A stretch of 27,153 bases of DNA from a virus. A model generated the notes under the pieces. The model worked only from the letters and a program-made list of their open reading frames with translations, had not been told where the DNA came from and did no database searches. The stretch lies in the IMG/VR virus record IMGVR_UViG_3300030328_004671, positions 1-27,153 of that record; one strand, given 5' to 3'. Below are positions 1-7,136 of the stretch, in pieces. Both the position numbers and the translations under genes were made by a program. Position 1 is the stretch's first letter, and each line of letters opens with the position of its first letter.

Positions 1-1
1 G

Positions 2-52
2 GATGATGATGACGAAGCACTTTCGTATTTTGCGAAACTCGCTGCTGAATAA
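2..52 (+). CDS. C-terminal end of an upstream gene, product unknown (partial)
   Basis: The reading frame is open from the window edge and ends with TAA at 50-52. It encodes DDDDEALSYFAKLAAE. The run of aspartates followed by a short amphipathic end resembles the acidic tails of phage DNA-binding proteins such as gp32-type ssDNA-binding proteins, but sixteen residues are too few to name the protein. It is transcribed rightward into the hairpin at 60-86, which supports this being the true end of a gene. The identity is left open. Confidence 0.55.
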   Translation, partial: DDDDEALSYFAKLAAE

Positions 53-59
53 CACAAGA

Positions 60-86
60 AAGGGGTTCGTTAGAACCCCTTTTTTT
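60..86. terminator. Rho-independent terminator between convergent genes
   Basis: A perfect 9-bp stem (AAGGGGTTC at 60-68, GAACCCCTT at 73-81) closes a GTTA loop and is followed by an uninterrupted T run (80-86). It lies 7 nt after the stop codon of the rightward gene. The leftward gp53 stop codon (85-87) overlaps the T run, so the same hairpin directly follows gp53 on the other strand. There the downstream sequence TTTCTTGTG is only moderately U-rich. Termination is likely strong rightward and weaker leftward. Confidence 0.9.
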
Positions 87-744
87 ATGGCATTGTAATA
101 TTGGTATTTTCTGTTTTTATAGTATTATCATCTACATATTGAGATGATCTACCATATACCATTATATCTCTAAAGTCATTTAAGAATTGTTGTAGATATT
201 CGGGTTTTAATAAGTAAATATTTCTCTTTTCATCATTTAAATCAACTTCATGCTGCCAATATGATACACCTTTTTTTACATTACTTCCAGATTTAGTTGT
301 ATAATGATCTCTATCCCAATATGTAATACTGAAATCTGAATCTACTCTTTTACCTGCAGGTAAAATTAAATGTCCATCAAGATCTTTTATTTCTTTTGTT
401 ACATAATATTTGGTATCATTTATTTTTGTTCCATATTTATTATCAACATAATTCCATAATTGATTATTAGGAAGAGGCCATTCGTCTCTAATATTAATTA
501 TATTAGAAGTTGTTATAACAACCCAATCAAGTTCATCGCTACCATAATAATCTTCTGCTACATTATCTGGTCTCCATCCATCTGGAATTTGATATTTGTT
601 AAACAGAGTGAATACATTTTGAAGATCGTCTCTTAATTTTGATCTACGAAATATATTTTTTGTTTTAATATAATCAAGAGAAGAATTTTTATCTTTTAAA
701 AATGATTGATATTCTAAATCTGGTAGTTCTCTAAAGTATCCCAT
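85..744 (-). CDS. 53: Baseplate wedge subunit gp53
   Basis: This 219-aa protein has the hallmarks of T4-type gp53, a component of the baseplate wedges (T4 gp53 is about 196 aa). The N-terminus begins MGYFRELPDLEYQSFL. The central segment DWVVITTSNIINIRDEWPLP (about residues 73-92) is the characteristic gp53 motif, followed by LWNYVDNKYG. No signal peptide or membrane segment is seen. It is the last gene of the leftward block: its ATG (744-742) lies one base beyond the stop codon of the gp48 gene, so the two are probably translationally coupled. Transcription probably ends at the hairpin at 60-86. The assignment rests on motif recognition from family knowledge and on the neighbouring gp48 gene. 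Confidence 0.9.
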   Translation of the reverse strand: MGYFRELPDLEYQSFLKDKNSSLDYIKTKNIFRRSKLRDDLQNVFTLFNKYQIPDGWRPDNVAEDYYGSDELDWVVITTSNIINIRDEWPLPNNQLWNYVDNKYGTKINDTKYYVTKEIKDLDGHLILPAGKRVDSDFSITYWDRDHYTTKSGSNVKKGVSYWQHEVDLNDEKRNIYLLKPEYLQQFLNDFRDIMVYGRSSQYVDDNTIKTENTNITMP

Positions 745-745
745 T

Positions 746-1903
746 TTAATATCCTACTGTGTTGTCTGCATCATTTCCATCATCATCAAAATAATCAGTA
801 TCATAAATTGGTTCAATTTCTTTAAATGTTAGATCCATATTCATTGATATTGGTGTTCCATCATCATATGTTGCATATACATTTTCTCCAGTATAATTTA
901 CATTCATATCGGTAAGAAAACATTGTTTAAATTTATGTAAGAATGGGTGATTTTTACTTCCTTGTCTATATCTTAATTCAAAAATATTTGGACTTTTTAA
1001 TAGGTATTGATTTCCTGCTTGAGTTGTTTTAGTTTTTGGTGCCATATTAAGTTTGAAAGATCTTATAATCATTTTAATTTGTACCATTTCATCTTGACTT
1101 CTAGGAGTCATTTTAAATGAAAATCTAAAACTTCTTAGAGTTGGACCATTAAATAATAATTCCATATTTGGATTAAATATTTCTCCACTTTCTCTTGCAA
1201 GAAGTTGATCTGCACTTACATTTCCACCAAAAATTCCAACTGCTTTTGATGCTAATTTTTTAGTTATGAGATTTTGAGCTTCTGCACTAGCAGTGTTAAA
1301 TATATTGGTAGTTTCTGTACCTACTGATGTTCCTATTGCTTTCATTTTTGCATCTAAACCTTCTTTACCTACCGAAGATTTCATTATATTTTCAACTGCA
1401 TCAGCTCCCATAGCAGTTAAAGTGTTTAAACTATCTTCTGCATATTTGACACTATTACCATCTTTAACATTAGATGGTATTTGTAATAATATACTACCTT
1501 TACCTATTATTCCTTTTTTTGCTAATGATCCAGATGTTGTACCTCCTACACTTTTAGCTGCACCAAGACTTCTAGTTCCAGCTGATCCAACTACTGAACC
1601 AGTTAGTTGTTTTGATGATTTATATTCTACAATATCTATTTGCAAGTAATCTGTATCTTGTGTTAATGATTCTAATGGATATCTTAATATACCACCTCTT
1701 GCTTTTATAGCACTTTCTTTTTTATTTTGTTTTGATTGTGTTTGTGTTTTTTGTTTCTGCCATTCTTCTGCTTCTTTAAATGCTTTTTGCTCAGTTTCTT
1801 TATAATCTGCAGGAAGACCGCCAATACCCTTCTTTGCTTTTGCAGCTAATCTCTTAGCTTTCTTGTCAGCTTTCTTTGCCTTATACTTTGCACTCCATCC
1901 CAT
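746..1903 (-). CDS. 48: Baseplate tail-tube cap gp48-like protein
   Basis: This 385-aa protein is close in length to T4 gp48 (about 364 aa), which sits on the hub and starts tail-tube polymerisation. The first 65 residues are very rich in Lys and Ala. Residues 70-90 contain GGILRYPLESLTQDTDYLQI. A Gly/Ser/Ala-rich middle follows. The C-terminal third carries a tube-like domain with ELLFNGPTLRSFRFSFKMTP and then RSQDEMVQIKMIIRSFKLNM, a pattern shared with marine T4-like tube-cap proteins. The protein ends in an acidic tail rich in Asp. A late-like box lies upstream on the same strand (1938-1931). gp48 and gp54 are structurally related, so the two names could be swapped, but length and position next to gp53 favour gp48. 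Confidence 0.78.
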   Translation of the reverse strand: MGWSAKYKAKKADKKAKRLAAKAKKGIGGLPADYKETEQKAFKEAEEWQKQKTQTQSKQNKKESAIKARGGILRYPLESLTQDTDYLQIDIVEYKSSKQLTGSVVGSAGTRSLGAAKSVGGTTSGSLAKKGIIGKGSILLQIPSNVKDGNSVKYAEDSLNTLTAMGADAVENIMKSSVGKEGLDAKMKAIGTSVGTETTNIFNTASAEAQNLITKKLASKAVGIFGGNVSADQLLARESGEIFNPNMELLFNGPTLRSFRFSFKMTPRSQDEMVQIKMIIRSFKLNMAPKTKTTQAGNQYLLKSPNIFELRYRQGSKNHPFLHKFKQCFLTDMNVNYTGENVYATYDDGTPISMNMDLTFKEIEPIYDTDYFDDDGNDADNTVGY

Positions 1904-1926
1904 ATTTTTCTCGACCTACTATATTT

Positions 1927-2274
1927 TTAACTATTTAGACGTATTTTTCCATAAGGTATTCCACGTAGAGATTCTATTTCTTCGTTTGTTGCCATATAGA
2001 GTTGTCCTACAACTTCATTCCATGTATATTGTCTATCTTGACCCCAGTGAAAGTTTAATCCTTTAAATCCCCATTGAAATACATCAGTAACTGCCACTAA
2101 TGGAAATTCATCATATTTAACACCTGGTGTTTTGGGTTTATAAACAAAAGTATAGTAATTTCCTGCTTCAGGAATTGTTCCTGTTTCTGGTAATACTTCT
2201 ATTATTTTAAGCATTAAATCATCTGGACTTTCAATTCCCAACATATTATTTTTTATACTTGAAATTCTATCCAT
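1927..2274 (-). CDS. Conserved-looking virion-block protein of unknown function (115 aa)
   Basis: I do not recognise a named family. The protein starts MDRISSIKNNMLGIESPDDL and has a compact core: YDEFPLVAVTDVFQWGFKGL followed by NFHWGQDRQYTWNEVVGQLY, ending PYGKIRLNS. It is rich in aromatic residues, with no membrane segment or signal peptide, and looks like a small folded structural or assembly protein. Its ATG shares one base with the stop codon of gp4 (TAATG at 2276-2272), so translation is probably coupled to gp4. The gp48 gene follows 23 nt later. The setting between a head-completion gene and a tail-tube-cap gene suggests a role in virion assembly, but that is inference. Confidence 0.85.
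   Translation of the reverse strand: MDRISSIKNNMLGIESPDDLMLKIIEVLPETGTIPEAGNYYTFVYKPKTPGVKYDEFPLVAVTDVFQWGFKGLNFHWGQDRQYTWNEVVGQLYMATNEEIESLRGIPYGKIRLNS
1931..1938 (-). promoter_or_regulatory. Late-like promoter box CTAAATAG before gp48
   Basis: Read on the minus strand, CTAAATAG lies 28 nt upstream of the gp48 ATG and overlaps the end of the 115-aa gene. It resembles the T4 late box TATAAATA and matches the boxes found in the 2712-2752 divergent gap. No -35 element is expected for this class. Confidence 0.5.
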
Positions 2275-2711
2275 TACTTAATACCCAGTTCGTTTTCGGT
2301 TAATACTTTAAATTCTAATCTACGATCTTTACAATATTCTGTTGCTGCTTTCCATTTTGCTTGATTTTTTGCATATTCATATACTTCATATACATATCCT
2401 TTTGTTTTTCTTTTTTGAACTTTTGGTTCTATACATTGTTTCTTTGGTTTTATTTCGATTATATACTTTTTAATTTGACCACTATTTTCTCGTACCTTAA
2501 TATAGAAGTCTGGAAAGTATCTATGGTATCTATTATCTATTGGTGACTTGTAAGGAATAAAGAATTCTTCACTTCCCCACTCTAAAATATTTTGATTACT
2601 ATCACAATATTTCATGAACTTTAGTTCCCATAAAGAACGATATATTATATTAGTGTAGTCTCCTTTATATTTGTTAGGAATTTTTGGTCTAAATTTTCCT
2701 TTATAAGCCAT
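2274..2711 (-). CDS. 4: Head completion protein gp4 (gp50/65 family)
   Basis: This 145-aa protein matches T4 gp4 in length (about 150 aa). gp4 is needed to complete filled heads before tail joining. The sequence shows the PD-(D/E)xK nuclease-like layout known for this family: YRSLWELKFMKYCD (Glu29), YHRYFPDFYIKV (Asp68) and IIEIKPKKQ (Glu86-x-Lys88). The acidic triad and lysine are all present, so a nuclease or DNA-end function is possible, though the activity is inferred from the family fold. It is the first gene of the leftward block. A CTAAATAC box lies about 33 nt upstream. No clear Shine-Dalgarno sequence is visible before the ATG. It overlaps the next gene by one base. Confidence 0.88.
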   Translation of the reverse strand: MAYKGKFRPKIPNKYKGDYTNIIYRSLWELKFMKYCDSNQNILEWGSEEFFIPYKSPIDNRYHRYFPDFYIKVRENSGQIKKYIIEIKPKKQCIEPKVQKRKTKGYVYEVYEYAKNQAKWKAATEYCKDRRLEFKVLTENELGIK

Positions 2712-2719
2712 CTAAATAG
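2712..2719 (+). promoter_or_regulatory. Late-like promoter box CTAAATAG before gp54
   Basis: CTAAATAG lies 33 nt upstream of the GTG start of gp54 in the 41-bp divergent gap. It resembles the T4 late promoter box. Transcription starting just downstream would give a short leader containing the TAAGG ribosome-binding site at 2740-2744. Confidence 0.55.
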
Positions 2720-2743
2720 ATAATAATATAGTAATAATATAAG

Positions 2744-2751
2744 GTATTTAG
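2744..2751 (-). promoter_or_regulatory. Late-like promoter box CTAAATAC before gp4
   Basis: On the minus strand CTAAATAC occupies 2751-2744, about 33 nt before the gp4 ATG. It mirrors the plus-strand box at 2712-2719, so the two boxes sit at opposite ends of the same short gap. The resulting transcripts would overlap by a few tens of bases around the middle of the gap. Confidence 0.55.
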
Positions 2752-2752
2752 A

Positions 2753-3484
2753 GTGGCAGAGTCTATTATTCAAAAATTATCAATGAATGAAGCCAAGTAT
2801 AAACTTGGTAAAGTGGCATTAACTAATTACTATCAAGTTAATTTTTCTGTATTAAAACCTACAATAACTGATTATCTTAATAATATTGTTGGTTTAAATG
2901 ACGCTTCAAATTTTTTATCTAGGGATGCAGGAATACTTTGCTCTGAAGCATCATTACCTGCAAGTGCATTTGCGACAGCTGAAGTAAAGGATAATTTTAT
3001 GGGAGTACCTCAAGAATTTGCTCATAGTCGATTATATACAGATATTGATTTTACTTTTTATATTGATGAAGATTATACTTTGTTAAGGATTTTTGAAGGA
3101 TGGATGGATTATATTTCGGGTGGTTCTAATGTTGATCCTGATCATAAAGCATTTTATAGAAGATTTACATATCCCGATCAATATAAAGTAAATACTATGT
3201 CTATTCAGAAATTTGAAAGGGATTATAGAAGACAGATACAATATGATTTTAAAAATGCATTTCCTAAATCAATTACTTCTATTCCAGTTTCTTATGGTGC
3301 TGCAGATATTTTAAAAGTTAGTGTTACTTTTAATTATGATAGATATGTTGTAAATAGAAAATATGGTGCAAGCACTATTAGTAATGATACTCCATCAGAA
3401 TCTCCTAGTGGTGGTCTTTCTCTACCAAGATTAAATCGATTGGGTGTGGGTGCAAATGATCTAGATAACTCTAATATTGCTTGA
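2753..3484 (+). CDS. 54: Baseplate-tail tube initiator gp54-like protein
   Basis: This 243-aa protein begins at a GTG (2753), preceded by TAAGG 8 nt upstream, which fixes the start. The N-terminal NYYQVNFSVLKPTITDYL (about residues 25-42) and the C-terminal SVTFNYDRYVVNRKYG are typical of tail-tube-fold proteins of marine T4-like phages. In T4, gp54 (about 320 aa) binds the hub and starts tube polymerisation together with gp48. The present protein is shorter. Its place immediately before gp26 and gp51 fits the hub/tube cluster. It could also be described simply as a tail-tube-like baseplate protein. There is no membrane segment, and the C-terminus is a Ser/Gly/Asn-rich tail. Confidence 0.68.
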   Translation: MAESIIQKLSMNEAKYKLGKVALTNYYQVNFSVLKPTITDYLNNIVGLNDASNFLSRDAGILCSEASLPASAFATAEVKDNFMGVPQEFAHSRLYTDIDFTFYIDEDYTLLRIFEGWMDYISGGSNVDPDHKAFYRRFTYPDQYKVNTMSIQKFERDYRRQIQYDFKNAFPKSITSIPVSYGAADILKVSVTFNYDRYVVNRKYGASTISNDTPSESPSGGLSLPRLNRLGVGANDLDNSNIA

Positions 3485-3490
3485 TAAATA
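3483..3490 (+). promoter_or_regulatory. Late-like promoter box GATAAATA before gp26
   Basis: GATAAATA overlaps the gp54 stop codon (TGA at 3482-3484) and lies 24 nt before the gp26 ATG. It is one substitution from the T4 late box TATAAATA. Confidence 0.5.
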
Positions 3491-3514
3491 AACATACTGA
3501 AGTGTAAAAACATT

Positions 3515-4237
3515 ATGCCTTTACCAAAAATTAATACTCCAACCTATGAGTTAGTATTGCCTTCTACTGGAAAAAAGATTAAATATCGACCATTTTTAGT
3601 AAGAGAAGAAAAGATTCTTATTATGGCATTGGAGACTGAAGATATGAAACAGATTACTAATGCTGTTGTACAAATATTAAATGAATGTATTTTAACAAAG
3701 GGAGTAGATGTAAGTAAACTTGCTACTTTTGATATTGAATATTTATTTTTAAATGTTCGTGCAAAATCTGTTGGTGAAACTGTTGATGTAAATATAACTT
3801 GTCCTGATGATAATGAAACATCTGTTGAAATGCAGATCAATATTGATTCTATTAAAGTGCAAAAGACTAGAGGACATAAGAATACTATTAAAATAGATGA
3901 TCAATATTCTATGAAACTTAAGTATCCAGCACTTGATGAATTTATTAATAGTAATTTTGACGTTGAAAATGAGACAACTGATGTTACTAAATCACTTAGT
4001 ATGATTAGTTCATGTATTGAAATGATTTATGATGATGAAGAAAGTTGGGATGCTGCTGATTCTACTAAAGAAGAATTAGAAGAATTTATTGAACAATTAA
4101 ATAGTAAACAATTCAAACAGTTAGAGAAATTTTTCTCTACAATGCCAAAATTATCACATAAAATAAAAGTAACAAATCCTAAAACAGGAGTTGAATCTGA
4201 AGTAGTATTGGAGGGATTAGCAAGTTTTTTCACTTAA
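3515..4237 (+). CDS. 26: Baseplate hub subunit gp26-like protein
   Basis: This 240-aa protein matches the gp26 / T4_baseplate family (T4 gp26 is about 208 aa). The diagnostic N-terminal pattern is present: PLPKINTPTYELVLPSTGKK followed by KYRPFLVREEKILIMALETE. Next comes a domain with DVNITCPDDNE and LKYPALDEFI, and then an acidic helical C-terminus (DDEESWDAADSTKEELEEFI). gp26 takes part in assembly of the central hub. The gene is followed after two bases by the gp51 gene, the same adjacency as in T4. No strong Shine-Dalgarno sequence is visible. A late-like box precedes it. Confidence 0.88.
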   Translation: MPLPKINTPTYELVLPSTGKKIKYRPFLVREEKILIMALETEDMKQITNAVVQILNECILTKGVDVSKLATFDIEYLFLNVRAKSVGETVDVNITCPDDNETSVEMQINIDSIKVQKTRGHKNTIKIDDQYSMKLKYPALDEFINSNFDVENETTDVTKSLSMISSCIEMIYDDEESWDAADSTKEELEEFIEQLNSKQFKQLEKFFSTMPKLSHKIKVTNPKTGVESEVVLEGLASFFT

Positions 4238-4239
4238 GT

Positions 4240-4419
4240 ATGGCTCATACTAGTCTTGAGTCATACTATAAGGTTAATTTTGCCTTGATGCAACACCATA
4301 AATACTCATTAACAGAGCTAGATAATATGATGCCTTGGGAAAGGGAAGTTTATGTGACTTTATTACAACAATATATTGAAGAAGAAAACCTAAAACAGCA
4401 ACAACAGAGTGGCGTTTAA
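4240..4419 (+). CDS. 51: Baseplate hub assembly catalyst gp51 (59 aa)
   Basis: A short open frame starts with ATG at 4240, two bases after the gp26 stop, and ends TAA at 4417-4419. The product begins MAHTSLESYYKVNFALMQHH and contains PWEREVYVTLLQQYIEEENL, the recognisable core of gp51. In T4, gp51 acts catalytically in baseplate hub formation and is itself small. The tail is Gln-rich. The GTG start of the next gene lies inside this gene in another frame, giving an 11-nt overlap and probable coupling. The gp26 neighbourhood strongly supports the call. The gene is easily missed because of its size. Confidence 0.88.
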   Translation: MAHTSLESYYKVNFALMQHHKYSLTELDNMMPWEREVYVTLLQQYIEEENLKQQQQSGV

Positions 4420-5851
4420 TTCTTATTTAAAACCAGAATCTACATCGAAACCAAAATTGGGGAAGACATCAGTTTCTTCTTCTATATTTTCTGGTGGAAC
4501 TAAACTTAATGTTACTCCTAAATTTACTTTTGGATCTGTTGCTAGATCAATTGGATCATCTCAGGAAATAACTAAACTTGATCCTATAGAAGTTCCTCAA
4601 AAAGGACCTGATCTTGGCATTAGTAAAATTCATGCTACTATTAGTAAACTTACTGCACATGTAAGAAAATCTTTAGGTAGAATAATTAAATTAGAAAAAA
4701 GAGTAGATGTTAATGCAAAGAAGATTACTCTTTTAAAAAACGTATTAGAAGCAAAAGATAGTTTTGGTGGAAAAGAAGATCCATTAATAGAAACTAATAG
4801 GATTCTTGTAGAGATACAAAGTCAATTGGCAATAGATTTTGCATCTAGAATTGCTGCAAAAGAGGATGATCTATCGGATGCTAAAGTAGGTAAAGAAAAG
4901 AAAAAAAGAAATCTTGCAGAAAAATCTATAGAGGGTATAAAAAGTGTAGCAAAAGGTATTGTTAGTACAGTTGATGCGGTATTTACTCCAGTAAAAGGTT
5001 TTTTTGAAAAAATTAAAGAGTTTGTTCTTGTTGTATCTGCTGGTATTTTAGCAAATGAATCTTTTGAATGGTTAAAAGATCCTAATAATCAACAAAGTTT
5101 AATTAATGTTTTAACATTTATAGCATCACAATGGAAATGGATTGTTGGTATAGTTGCTGGAGTTATTGTTTTTAAAGTTATACGTAAGATAGTAAAAATA
5201 GTAAAAGGAATTTGGAAAATTCTTAAATTCTTAAATAAAGTTAGAAAGGGTATAGGGTCAATATTTAAACATGGGTTAAAAAGAGCTGGAAAACGTGCAG
5301 CACTTAAAGTTGGTGGAAAAGTAGGAGCAAAGACTGGTGCAAAATTATTAGGAAAAAGTGCTCTTAAAAAAATTCCTCTTGTTGGTTTAGGTGCAGCATT
5401 ATTTTTTGCTGGACAAAGAGCATTATCAGGAGATCTTGCTGGTGCTGGTCTTGAATTGGCATCGGGTGCAGCATCTACAATTCCTGGTGTTGGAACTGCA
5501 GCATCTGTTGGTATTGATGTTGCTTTAGCAGCTAGAGATATTAAGAATGCAGGTAATGAAGATAAAGGTCAAGGTGGATCTAAAAATAGAAGACCTGGAT
5601 CTAGATCTTATATTCCTAAGAGAAATGAGAAACAATTATCGGATAATACTCAGAAGATGATTAAATCAATATCAAATTCTTCTTCTGATGATTTAAATAT
5701 AATTGATATTGATATTCCTACAATTCAATCACCACCACCTGAAATTAAAACACCATCAGCAGGAAAACCCAATCCTGTTATTAAGGTTTCTTCTTTTAAT
5801 ATGATGAATGAATACATGATAAAAACACCAGAGTTGCATGGTATAGTATAG
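4409..5851 (+). CDS. Coiled-coil and hydrophobic tail protein, candidate tape measure or hub protein (480 aa)
   Basis: No named family is certain. The start is a GTG (product MAFNSYLKPE) overlapping gp51 by 11 nt. Visible parts are a Ser/Lys-rich N-terminus, a likely coiled coil (about residues 70-115), a hydrophobic/amphipathic stretch from about 195 to 275 (KEFVLVVSAGILANE; WIVGIVAGVIVFKVI), a Lys/Gly/Ala-rich basic region (275-320), a second hydrophobic Gly/Ala-rich region (322-375), and a polar tail. Helical, membrane-prone tail proteins of this type fit a tape measure or a hub-associated factor. In T4 the genes around this position are 27, 28 and 29, and no gp29 homologue is otherwise visible. 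It shares a motif with the next gene. The function is inferred. Confidence 0.55.
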   Translation: MAFNSYLKPESTSKPKLGKTSVSSSIFSGGTKLNVTPKFTFGSVARSIGSSQEITKLDPIEVPQKGPDLGISKIHATISKLTAHVRKSLGRIIKLEKRVDVNAKKITLLKNVLEAKDSFGGKEDPLIETNRILVEIQSQLAIDFASRIAAKEDDLSDAKVGKEKKKRNLAEKSIEGIKSVAKGIVSTVDAVFTPVKGFFEKIKEFVLVVSAGILANESFEWLKDPNNQQSLINVLTFIASQWKWIVGIVAGVIVFKVIRKIVKIVKGIWKILKFLNKVRKGIGSIFKHGLKRAGKRAALKVGGKVGAKTGAKLLGKSALKKIPLVGLGAALFFAGQRALSGDLAGAGLELASGAASTIPGVGTAASVGIDVALAARDIKNAGNEDKGQGGSKNRRPGSRSYIPKRNEKQLSDNTQKMIKSISNSSSDDLNIIDIDIPTIQSPPPEIKTPSAGKPNPVIKVSSFNMMNEYMIKTPELHGIV

Positions 5852-5855
5852 AATT

Positions 5856-7130
5856 ATGGCAGTTATTAAAGTACAAGAAAAACAAGTAAAGCAACTTAGA
5901 ATAAATGTAACTAATATTAATAGTTTTCTTATTGATAGTAATAAAAAATTGGCAAAATTAAGAAAACAAAAAGAATTAAATAATCAGAGATTAGAAGAGA
6001 AAGAGAAACAAAAAAAAGAAGAAGCAAATTTAGAAGCAGCTAATAAAAATACTGAAGGTGGATCTCTAAAAAAGAATATTATGAAATCTTCTTTAAGTTT
6101 ATTTGATAAAGCTAAAGAGTTTTTTGGACTTTTACTTACAGGAATAATTGTTAATGAGTTACCAAATATTGTAGATGGTATTAGTACATTTATGGATAAT
6201 AATGCAGGTTGGATTAGTGGTATTGGAACATTTTTGATGAGTATTGTAAAGGTTGCATCTGGATTAATTAATTTATTTAAGAAGGATAAACCTGAGATAG
6301 ATTCTTCAGTAAAAGAAGGAAATGCAGCACTTAAAGAATTAACTACTGAATCTTCTGTATTAGATTCTATGGATGAATACCTTAAGAATGAAACTAAAGA
6401 ATCTGAGGATGAAATGTCTGAAGACAGTGAAAGTGATAATAAAGAGAATAGTACTTCTGAAACTGAGAGTCAGAATACTCCACCAAAAAACGATTGGGCA
6501 AAAGAGTTAACAAACGAAAAACAATCTGGAATTCAAAATGAGAAAAAAGAAAATCCTGAAGGTAAGGGTGGTGGTGGAGAAAAACCAATTGTTGGTCGTG
6601 TAGGATCTACAGGATTATCAACAGGTCCTCATGTTCATATTGAGAGTGGTGATGGATTTGATGGTCGGGGAAAAGAAATTCCCGAACATATTGTAAATAA
6701 TGTACTTATTAATGGAAAATCTATTGATGAATATGAACTTACTTCAAAACCAGGACCAAGAAATCATCCAGTAACGGGTGAAGTAAGTGAGCATATGGGA
6801 TACGATTATGCTGCTCCTTTAGGATCTGCTATTACATTGTCTGGTGGATTAAAAGTCGTGGAATATTCTCCTGGAGAAAATAATGGGTATGGAAATCTTT
6901 TAGTTATACAAGATTCTTTTGGAAAATTATATAGTCTTTCACATTTGCAAAGTGGACCACAAAAAACTAAAAAAGTTAAATTAGATGATAAGAATTTAAT
7001 TCGTGGTAAAGGTGGAAGAGATTTATCTTTGTTGACAAATAGTACTGGTAGAAAATCTAGAACTGTTATTATTGCAACTCAAAAGGTCGAGACAATGGTT
7101 CCATATCCACAATATATTCCAGTAGGGTAA
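5856..7130 (+). CDS. Tail protein with a C-terminal, circularly permuted M23 (LytM-type) peptidase domain (424 aa)
   Basis: Residues 1-62 form a Lys/Glu/Gln-rich coiled coil. Residues 82-140 are hydrophobic, with LFDKAKEFFGLLLTGIIVNE related to the preceding protein. Residues 150-240 are an acidic, low-complexity linker. The C-terminal domain carries M23 metallopeptidase motifs in an unusual order: GSTGLSTGPHVHIE (His259, His261), then NHPVTGEVSEHMGYDYAAPL (His313, Asp317), then KLYSLSHLQSG (His363). In normal LytM-type enzymes the HxH motif comes last. All five expected residues are present, so cleavage of peptidoglycan peptide cross-links is plausible, perhaps during DNA injection. The gene lies directly upstream of the gp27- and gp5-like hub genes. 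Activity and mechanism are inferred. Confidence 0.72.
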   Translation: MAVIKVQEKQVKQLRINVTNINSFLIDSNKKLAKLRKQKELNNQRLEEKEKQKKEEANLEAANKNTEGGSLKKNIMKSSLSLFDKAKEFFGLLLTGIIVNELPNIVDGISTFMDNNAGWISGIGTFLMSIVKVASGLINLFKKDKPEIDSSVKEGNAALKELTTESSVLDSMDEYLKNETKESEDEMSEDSESDNKENSTSETESQNTPPKNDWAKELTNEKQSGIQNEKKENPEGKGGGGEKPIVGRVGSTGLSTGPHVHIESGDGFDGRGKEIPEHIVNNVLINGKSIDEYELTSKPGPRNHPVTGEVSEHMGYDYAAPLGSAITLSGGLKVVEYSPGENNGYGNLLVIQDSFGKLYSLSHLQSGPQKTKKVKLDDKNLIRGKGGRDLSLLTNSTGRKSRTVIIATQKVETMVPYPQYIPVG

Positions 7131-7136
7131 AGAAAT

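Noticed and set aside
2-52. gp32-type ssDNA-binding protein C-terminus
   Set aside because: The acidic tail is compatible, but sixteen residues cannot support the name.
1293-1649. Rightward open frame opposite the gp48 gene
   Set aside because: It lies entirely inside gp48 on the other strand, has no ribosome-binding site or recognisable domain, and reflects the Ser/Gly/Ala codon pattern of gp48.
4297-4304. CATAAATA resembling a late promoter box
   Set aside because: It lies inside the gp51 coding region, more than 100 nt from the next start codon, so it is probably chance in AT-rich DNA.
4409-5851. Holin or integral membrane protein, because of hydrophobic segments
   Set aside because: Length, coiled coil, basic regions and position in the hub cluster fit a tail protein better; holins are much smaller and usually lie with lysis genes.
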